NCBI GenBank assembly: GCA_019057735.1 | Contig: JAHLWV010000055.1 | Coordinates: 1-11,202, forward strand | DNA length: 11,202 nt | Source of the DNA: Promethearchaeota archaeon | Lineage (GTDB): Archaea; Asgardarchaeota; Lokiarchaeia; Sigynarchaeales; SOKP01 | Direction of reading: 5' to 3' | In this document: one piece after another, positions 6,359 to 11,202 of the stretch | Numbering within the stretch: the first letter of the stretch is position 1 | Layout of the letters: the number at the start of each line of letters is the position of its first letter | The notes under the pieces: model-generated | Told to the model about the DNA's origin: nothing | The model's database searches: none | Seen by the model: only the letters and a program-made list of their open reading frames with translations | Translations under genes and position numbers: made by a program

Positions 6359-6535
6359 TTATTTTGACAGTTTTTTGTATTTCTGTCTCAGATAAGCCAT
6401 TCTTTTTTGGTCCTCACTTTCAATTTGACCTGGATAGGCATCTGAGATATCAAAAGCCATCATTATAGGAGCTAGATCAGAATTCCAATCTTGATAATAC
6501 TCCAATATTGATTCGGGACCCATTTTATTTGCCAA
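6359..6535 (-). CDS. Small protein B, related to the one at 5701-5907
   Basis: A short acidic-to-basic protein, 58 residues from the TTG chosen here or 64 from an upstream ATG at 6551-6553. The start was set by the ribosome binding site. GGAGGTGA (minus strand, 6544-6551) lies 8 nt before TTG 6535, while the ATG at 6553 overlaps that site and has no site of its own. Counting from the ATG, the protein has ESI-x3-Y-x-D near residues 14-22, D35-x-S37-D38-x2-P41-G42-Q-I-E-x-E, and a basic tail ending KLSK. The segment from PG to the stop is exactly 24 residues, as in small protein A. There is no Cys, membrane span or known domain. A TAA followed by a T-run ends the transcript. Function unknown. 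Confidence 0.6.
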   Translation of the reverse strand: MANKMGPESILEYYQDWNSDLAPIMMAFDISDAYPGQIESEDQKRMAYLRQKYKKLSK

Positions 6536-6543
6536 TTCTTTTT

Positions 6544-6551
6544 TCACCTCC
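6544..6551 (-). promoter_or_regulatory. Shine-Dalgarno that decides the start of small gene B
   Basis: The minus strand reads GGAGGTGA followed by a run of A, the same leader as before small gene A. Its first G is the G of an in-frame ATG (6551-6553), so that ATG cannot be the site's target. TTG at 6533-6535, 8 nt downstream, can be. Confidence 0.6.
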
Positions 6552-6553
6552 AT

Positions 6554-6960
6554 TCTTTTTTTTTTTAGAATTTACGGTAAGAATTAAGCCCTTATCCCAC
6601 TTTTTCTTAAAAATTGATCGATTTTATACGCAGAGAATAAATCCAAAGAATTAAAAGAAAAAGAGAGAAAAAAGGATTTATTCTCTTCATAACACTGTTA
6701 CTAAGGGAATAATGGCCTTCTTATTACATTGGCCAACCCATGAATCAGTATTATGCCGTGAAAAATTCATTATTATAAGAATAGAATAAGTATACACTAA
6801 TAAATTTTGCGGGTATAATTTCCCATTTGTTTTGTTATTTGGAAAATCTTTAGACAATAGCGTCAATAATATTAATCAATAACTCTTTAAACTCATTAAA
6901 CTTTACAAGAGACATAATACCACCAATAATTACAATTTACTTAAATAATACTTGAGAACA
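6554..6960. other. AT-rich intergenic region before the GH4 gene; no clear gene
   Basis: It contains an A-rich promoter-like stretch for small gene B (6555-6570), a long perfect inverted repeat (6632-6686) and a GC-containing TGGCC/GGCCA patch near 6713-6734. A minus-strand frame of 21 codons (6850-6915) is preceded by GGTGG and would encode an amphipathic peptide, MSLVKFNEFKELLINIIDAIV in part. A plus-strand frame of 25 codons begins at ATG 6712. Both are too short to assert. TTTACTTAAATA at 6936-6946 may be the GH4 promoter. Confidence 0.4.
6632..6686. repeat. 13-bp perfect inverted repeat with purine-rich loop
   Basis: AGAGAATAAATCC (6632-6644) and GGATTTATTCTCT (6674-6686) pair perfectly. 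The 29-nt spacer on the plus strand is made of A and G except for two T residues. This is the longest perfect dyad I found in the window. No flanking direct repeat or transposase suggests a mobile element. Confidence 0.7.
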
Positions 6961-8283
6961 ATGAAATGCAAAATAGTTTTAGTAGGAGCAGGTAGTTCCT
7001 CATTTGGACCCTCTACGTTGTTGGATCTCTTTCAAAGTGAATTTTTACATGGATCGACAATAGTATTACACGACATTGATAAAGAACACTTAAATGTAAT
7101 TTATGAATTAATTACAAACGAAAATAAAATCCACAACGATAAATTTATTATTGAGCAAACTACAGACCGTAGATCTGCTCTAAGCGGTGCTGATTTCATA
7201 ATAAGTTCCATTGAGGTAGGAGATCGTTACAAATTGTGGAGAGAAGATTACGAAATTCCAAGAAAACATGGATCGACTCAAATCTTAGGCGAATGTGGGG
7301 GACCAGGAGGGACTTTACATGCTTTTAGAATAATTCCTCCTATTGTAGATATTGTGAAAGATGTGAATGACATTTGCCCCGATGCATTTTTCATTAATTT
7401 TTCTAATCCAATGGCAAGAGTATGCTTAGCTATCAAAAGAACAACACCAGATCTTAAAACTATTGGATTATGCCATCAAATTGGAACTCTTAATTACCAT
7501 TTACCTAAAATGCTCAATAAGAACTTAGAGGATTTAAAACTAAAACCTTATGGATTAAATCATTTTGGATTTTTGATGGGGGTTGAAGATATCTCTTCAG
7601 GAATGGATTTAATGCCGAAATTTAACAAGGTAGCTCCAGAATATTTTAAACAACGCGAAGAGAGGTTCGAATTTTCTTCACTAACGTTTGAAGTTTTTAA
7701 AAGATTTAGCTATTTTCCATATGTAGGGGATAATCATCTTGGTGAATATTTACAATTTGGTGAAGAATTTACTGAAACACAAGATATGGTAGATTGGATT
7801 GACTTAACTAAAAAAGGTGGTGAACGCATCTATAGAAAGGTTATGAGGAATTATAAACGCCTTAAAGAGGGAAGGTATCTTAAAAAAGGTATGCTCTCAA
7901 AAGGTATATCAGGAGAACGCGCAGTTCCTATTATTGAAGCGATAATAACTAACCAACCATCCTATGAGAGTGCTGTCAACATTCCAAATAATGGAATAAT
8001 AGATAATTTACCACAAGATTTGATAATTGAGTGTCCAATAATAGTTAGTAAAGCTGGCATACAAGGAGTTAAATGGGGAAATTTACCGAAAAATATAGCC
8101 GCTCTTCTTCGAATTGAAGCGAGCATCCAGGATCTGTGCGTTGAAGCGGTTCTTACTAAATCTAAGGAAGTAGCAATAAATGCATTGGCCATTGATCCTA
8201 ATGTAGGGAGTTTTGAAATAGCTGACAGAATATTCAGCGAGATGAAAGAATTACAGAGTGAATTTTTACCCAAATTTCAATAG
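6961..8283 (+). CDS. Glycoside hydrolase family 4 enzyme (NAD- and metal-dependent)
   Basis: A 440-residue GH4 protein. This family cleaves alpha- or beta-glycosides by a redox mechanism using bound NAD+ and a divalent metal, usually Mn2+. Visible features: an N-terminal Rossmann strand and loop VLVGAGSSSFGPS (6-18), DIDKEHL after strand 2, GECGGPGGTLHAFRIIP, INFSNPM with N149, the metal ligands C171 (GLCHQI) and H201 (GLNHFG), VGDNHLGEY in the catalytic region, and the late AVNIPNNG and ECP segments. Length and motifs match full-length family members. The fourth-residue signature CHQI is not one of the common subgroup motifs, so the sugar cannot be assigned; alpha-glucosidase, alpha-galacturonidase or alpha-glucuronidase types are possible. 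It has no signal peptide and is cytosolic. ATG 6961 is preferred to the in-frame TTG 6952, as the Rossmann strand starts right after it. No transporter or kinase is adjacent. Confidence 0.9.
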   Translation: MKCKIVLVGAGSSSFGPSTLLDLFQSEFLHGSTIVLHDIDKEHLNVIYELITNENKIHNDKFIIEQTTDRRSALSGADFIISSIEVGDRYKLWREDYEIPRKHGSTQILGECGGPGGTLHAFRIIPPIVDIVKDVNDICPDAFFINFSNPMARVCLAIKRTTPDLKTIGLCHQIGTLNYHLPKMLNKNLEDLKLKPYGLNHFGFLMGVEDISSGMDLMPKFNKVAPEYFKQREERFEFSSLTFEVFKRFSYFPYVGDNHLGEYLQFGEEFTETQDMVDWIDLTKKGGERIYRKVMRNYKRLKEGRYLKKGMLSKGISGERAVPIIEAIITNQPSYESAVNIPNNGIIDNLPQDLIIECPIIVSKAGIQGVKWGNLPKNIAALLRIEASIQDLCVEAVLTKSKEVAINALAIDPNVGSFEIADRIFSEMKELQSEFLPKFQ

Positions 8284-8290
8284 GACTTAA

Positions 8291-8296
8291 TTTTTT
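8291..8296 (+). terminator. T-tract after the GH4 gene
   Basis: Six T residues begin 8 nt after the TAG stop, followed by further T-rich sequence to about 8325. It is a plausible simple archaeal terminator. The remaining gap to 8448 holds a TTACCGGTAA palindrome (8348-8357) and a hairpin before the next gene. Confidence 0.4.
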
Positions 8297-8401
8297 AAAC
8301 TGTTTCTTATTATCTCTTTTACTACTTTCGCCGATAATTTCATTTTCTTACCGGTAAATTCTCATAATTACACCTCTTTTTCATAAAAACATTTTTTAAT
8401 G

Positions 8402-8439
8402 AAAGTGACTATTTATCTCAAAATAGAGAATGTTACTTT
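8402..8439 (+). promoter_or_regulatory. Hairpin just upstream of the membrane operon
   Basis: AAAGTGAC (8402-8409) pairs with GTTACTTT (8432-8439) with one G-T wobble, and CTATTT/AAATAG (8409-8414 and 8421-8426) offers an alternative inner stem. The right arm runs into a T-tract (8437-8442) only 7-10 nt before ATG 8449. It may be an operator, a leader hairpin or a terminator of upstream transcription. Confidence 0.35.
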
Positions 8440-8448
8440 TTTGTTAAA

Positions 8449-9393
8449 ATGAAATCTACTAAAATCGCCTCTTCTGATGAGAAGTTAACAAAGGCCACAG
8501 AATTACTCTGGAAGGTTTGGTGGTTTAGTTTTTATTTGATAATTGTTCCATCATTAATCGCTGTTGTTGGTTTTTTCATTTATTTTTTTATAGGCAAAGA
8601 CCTTATTGTCTCAGTTGGGTTGTCGATTATAACTTTTATGTTTGTTTTATTATTTTTTTATAAGGCATTTGACAAATACAGGAAAAATCCTTTTTTTTCC
8701 AACAAGGTAAATAATCTATCCGCAAGAATTGATATCGTTTTCTTGATTACAATCTTGGCATTAATCGTTACCCCTATTTTTGTGTTATTTGCTCCGGGAG
8801 ATGACTACTTTGAGCTTTTACCTTTAATTTCTTTTAGTATTTTGTATAATATTGTATACTATTATTATTATTTTCAACCCATTGGTTTTTATGATCCAAA
8901 GGAAGAAAGATTCAATCACGCAGTTTCTTCTTCTCAAATTGTTAGACAACCTTATAACATCATAGTATTCATTAACTACATTGTTCACATCGTATTTCTC
9001 TCTTATACTTTTAATACAAAAGTCTCTTGGTTATTTCCTCTCATTTGGAACATCATATTTTATATCGTTTCTCGACTCTTCAGTGTAAAAATCTGTAAAA
9101 ATATTACGATTTCAATTGACAGTAAGAAACCGATCCTAGTAGACTTGACAATTTTTAAGAAAAAATTTGTAAAATCATTATTAGGCTTATTATTCGTGTT
9201 GCTAATTCAAATGCCCTTCGTTATAGTTATCGTTTATTTTTATATTGGTATTCCTCAAAATTACGATTTCATAGAAATCGTAAAAATAACGGTATTATCT
9301 CTTATTTTCTTAGCGTTTTACTTTAAATTCAGATTATACATAAGTACGTTCTACAGCAAATTCCTAAGGAGGTTTAAGATTGATGAGTCCTAA
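8449..9393 (+). CDS. Uncharacterised multi-pass membrane protein (about 8 TM)
   Basis: A 314-residue integral membrane protein that I cannot assign to a known family. Hydrophobic segments fall at about residues 22-48, 52-73, 95-116, 122-143, 170-189, 193-212, 242-267 and 276-299, suggesting eight membrane helices. The first 18 residues are soluble and polar, and the C-terminus (KFLRRFKIDES) is short and basic, as expected of a cytoplasmic end. A loop of about 26 residues (144-169, FYDPKEERFNH region) and a charged loop near 213-240 are the largest non-membrane parts. A run of five tyrosines sits at the end of TM4 (137-141). No transporter signature, ATP-binding site or glycosyltransferase motif is seen. 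The start ATG has no ribosome binding site. The gene overlaps the next one by 11 nt and holds its AAGGAGGT site, so the two are surely co-transcribed and probably work together. Confidence 0.75.
   Translation: MKSTKIASSDEKLTKATELLWKVWWFSFYLIIVPSLIAVVGFFIYFFIGKDLIVSVGLSIITFMFVLLFFYKAFDKYRKNPFFSNKVNNLSARIDIVFLITILALIVTPIFVLFAPGDDYFELLPLISFSILYNIVYYYYYFQPIGFYDPKEERFNHAVSSSQIVRQPYNIIVFINYIVHIVFLSYTFNTKVSWLFPLIWNIIFYIVSRLFSVKICKNITISIDSKKPILVDLTIFKKKFVKSLLGLLFVLLIQMPFVIVIVYFYIGIPQNYDFIEIVKITVLSLIFLAFYFKFRLYISTFYSKFLRRFKIDES
9366..9373 (+). promoter_or_regulatory. Shine-Dalgarno inside the upstream gene, for the second membrane gene
   Basis: AAGGAGGT lies within the last codons of the first membrane gene, 9 nt before the ATG at 9383. 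It fixes the start of the second gene and indicates coupled translation across the 11-nt overlap. Confidence 0.8.
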
Positions 9394-11202
9394 CAATTCT
9401 GAAGAGGTTGATGCTGGTGATATTCAAACTTATGTAAAGCTAAATTTTATTGTCTCAGTCAGTTTAATATTTCTATTCCTCTCAATTTCAATGCTAAATG
9501 ATCTTTCTTTAATCAGCATTATAGTATTACCTATAATTTCTATTCTTACCTATTACGAAGAAAAAGCGAACTTTATCACTATTCTTTACGGCAGATTTAT
9601 ATATCTATTTAATAGCCTAGGGATGGTAATCATCGTAATCTTTTGGATCTTACCATTTCCGAGCATAGAGTCTTTTAACGTTCAGTTTCTTTTAATTCAA
9701 TTTCTTTTACTCTCACTATCTACATATGTAATATTTCAAGTTTTTGAGAAGTTTAAGTATTTTCAAGAAAAAACGGTACTAGTTATTCAAAATCTGCTTG
9801 TTGTTGCGAGTTTTACAATGATTCTATATCTTTTCTTCCCTGTAATCGAACTCGTATATCTACAATTCATTATAGATCCAAGTGTACTTTTTATCTCCAA
9901 TATATTAATTCACACTTTTATCGTTTTAGCAATAACATTATTGTCGTTTTATTTTTCTTTTGCTCGGATTCGGTTATACGATAAACCTTGGAAGTTTTTT
10001 AACTATTGTATCGTGATCGTTTTTTTACTATTAGAAATAACTTGGTTTGCATTAGTTAATATTAAAAATCTAGCATCTGGAATTCTTGAGGTATTTCAAG
10101 GAGAACTAATTTTATCTGCAATTATAGTTCCAATAGTTTTCCTACTATTCGTGCTTCTCAACTATAGTATTCGCGTATTCTCTCGAGAAATCAGCTTGAA
10201 TTATAGCTATTATGCTTTTTGGTTTTTACTTTTCTCGATTTTTTTTACAATATTCATCATTTTTTGGAATAATTTTGTGATTCTGCTTTTAGATCTGGCT
10301 TATTTGTCAGTTTTTAGTCTAGCAAACCTTAAATTTGGACAGTATCTAAAAAAAGTTAAAGATTCTACTTTCAATTTTGTAATTAGAGTCGATAGTTTTG
10401 CTCTTTTAATTGAAGCATTCTTATTATTTTATGCGGTATTCAGAATCGTATTTATTTTGGACGAAGTTCTTGCTTTATTCCTTTCTTGTTGCGTTATTGG
10501 CATCATTTTTAATCTTTTTCCTCCGAATGTAAAATTTATTCCTAGAAAAGTAATAATAACTTGGACATTACTTATCCTGATTATAAGTATAGTGATCACT
10601 GGATTTTACTTTTTAAACGCAAATATAAATGATTTCATTGTTTATTTAATTACACCGATTATTTTTTGCTTCTTGATTTTTGCTCCAATTTATTATTTAT
10701 ATAGCGAAAAAGTATTAAAACCCAAATTCATCGCAATTTACACTTATAGTTCCTCATGGTTGCTCATGTTTTTGTTTTTTGCTTTGAATTTTTTTATAAT
10801 TGTAATATACTTTAACGCACATCTAATTATTGGTACGATCCTAAACCTTTTGTTTATAACCACTTGTTTAATAATCCTTATTTACTATGGGAAGAAAATA
10901 AGAATGCTCAAAGAATCACGATCTAAGTCTCTTTTACACATCCTATCTTATCCCATTGTATTCGAAGTTTTTGCAATACTTATTACGATTTTCCTGATTT
11001 ATTTGAAATTAGACTTCCTAATATCCTTGTTTTTATCTGTAACGGTAATAAGCTTAATAGTATACTCGGATTCAAAGGAAAATAAATTATTTCCTAAAGC
11101 CCTAACCTTGATATTAAATTCATTTACGTTATATTTAGGTTTATTTATGGTGGGATATTATAGTGCGTTTTACACTTGGGGCTCGTTCTTCGGATTTTTC
11201 AT
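9383..11202 (+). CDS. Very large uncharacterised membrane protein, 3'-truncated by the window
   Basis: The frame opens at ATG 9383 (after AAGGAGGT) and stays open to the last base, giving 606 codons with no stop. The first 18 residues (MSPNNSEEVDAGDIQ region) are polar and acidic. The rest is almost continuous membrane: I count about 19 hydrophobic segments of 17-29 residues separated by short charged turns, the longest near KKVKDSTFNF and KKIRMLKESRSKS. No conserved motif, nucleotide-binding site or large soluble domain is visible. The density of Ile, Phe, Leu, Tyr and Trp and the paired short-loop helices suggest an internally repeated polytopic protein, but I could not define a repeat by eye. 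It follows the eight-helix protein in an overlapping operon. A transporter, flippase or membrane glycosyltransferase-like scaffold are all possible; none is supported. Any C-terminal soluble domain would lie beyond the window. Confidence 0.8.
   Translation, partial: MSPNNSEEVDAGDIQTYVKLNFIVSVSLIFLFLSISMLNDLSLISIIVLPIISILTYYEEKANFITILYGRFIYLFNSLGMVIIVIFWILPFPSIESFNVQFLLIQFLLLSLSTYVIFQVFEKFKYFQEKTVLVIQNLLVVASFTMILYLFFPVIELVYLQFIIDPSVLFISNILIHTFIVLAITLLSFYFSFARIRLYDKPWKFFNYCIVIVFLLLEITWFALVNIKNLASGILEVFQGELILSAIIVPIVFLLFVLLNYSIRVFSREISLNYSYYAFWFLLFSIFFTIFIIFWNNFVILLLDLAYLSVFSLANLKFGQYLKKVKDSTFNFVIRVDSFALLIEAFLLFYAVFRIVFILDEVLALFLSCCVIGIIFNLFPPNVKFIPRKVIITWTLLILIISIVITGFYFLNANINDFIVYLITPIIFCFLIFAPIYYLYSEKVLKPKFIAIYTYSSSWLLMFLFFALNFFIIVIYFNAHLIIGTILNLLFITTCLIILIYYGKKIRMLKESRSKSLLHILSYPIVFEVFAILITIFLIYLKLDFLISLFLSVTVISLIVYSDSKENKLFPKALTLILNSFTLYLGLFMVGYYSAFYTWGSFFGFF

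Noticed and set aside
6712..6789. 25-codon plus-strand frame preceded by AGGGA
   Set aside because: Too short, no clear promoter, and mixed composition without a helix or membrane pattern.
7962..8273. Minus-strand open frame of 103 codons
   Set aside because: It is a shadow of the GH4 C-terminal region, whose plus-strand motifs are clear.
8288..8344. 18-codon minus-strand frame after the GH4 gene
   Set aside because: No ribosome binding site and too short to distinguish from chance in AT-rich DNA.
1..11202. CRISPR array, transposon or phage cargo
   Set aside because: No regularly spaced repeats, terminal inverted repeats with a transposase, integrase or phage structural genes are visible on either strand.

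Overview
The window is AT-rich archaeal DNA, most plausibly from an anaerobic, Asgard/Lokiarchaeia-like lineage. The archaeal signs are seen directly. A tRNA gene is interrupted by a 24-nt intron in the anticodon loop with bulge-helix-bulge geometry. Several genes have TATA-like boxes about 29-31 nt before the start codon and no ribosome binding site, as expected for leaderless transcripts. The termination signals are plain T-tracts, and there is a DUF134 (UPF0251) regulator. The Asgard assignment is inference from overall gene style and base composition, not from a marker gene.

Layout. 1-101 (-): start of a Lys/Pro-rich protein cut by the window edge. 246-593 (-): small unrecognised helical protein. 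750-845 (+): intron-containing tRNA-Thr(UGU). 986-2575 (+): alkaline-phosphatase-superfamily phosphodiesterase, converging on the next gene. 2626-3735 (-): a fusion of winged-helix-like region, Cys-rich region and 2x[4Fe-4S] ferredoxin. 3863-4276 (-): DUF134 HTH/zinc-ribbon regulator. 4508-5683 (+): a DapL-like aminotransferase with no usual start codon at its natural N-terminus. 5701-5907 and 6359-6535 (-): two small proteins that look like paralogues, sharing the same Shine-Dalgarno leader. 6961-8283 (+): a GH4 glycosidase with an atypical CHQI metal-site motif. 8449-9393 and 9383 to the window end (+): two overlapping, very hydrophobic multi-pass membrane proteins, the second incomplete.

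How they fit together. Most genes look like single-gene transcription units. The two clear functional groupings are the redox/regulator pair (ferredoxin fusion and DUF134, same strand, 127 nt apart) and the membrane-protein pair, which overlap by 11 nt with a strong AAGGAGGT site inside the first gene. The aminotransferase points to lysine biosynthesis by the diaminopimelate route, and the GH4 enzyme to intracellular sugar or uronic-acid glycoside breakdown. No CRISPR array, insertion sequence, phage gene or recognisable defence system is visible. The most unusual items are the aminotransferase start, the paired small proteins and the large uncharacterised membrane operon.
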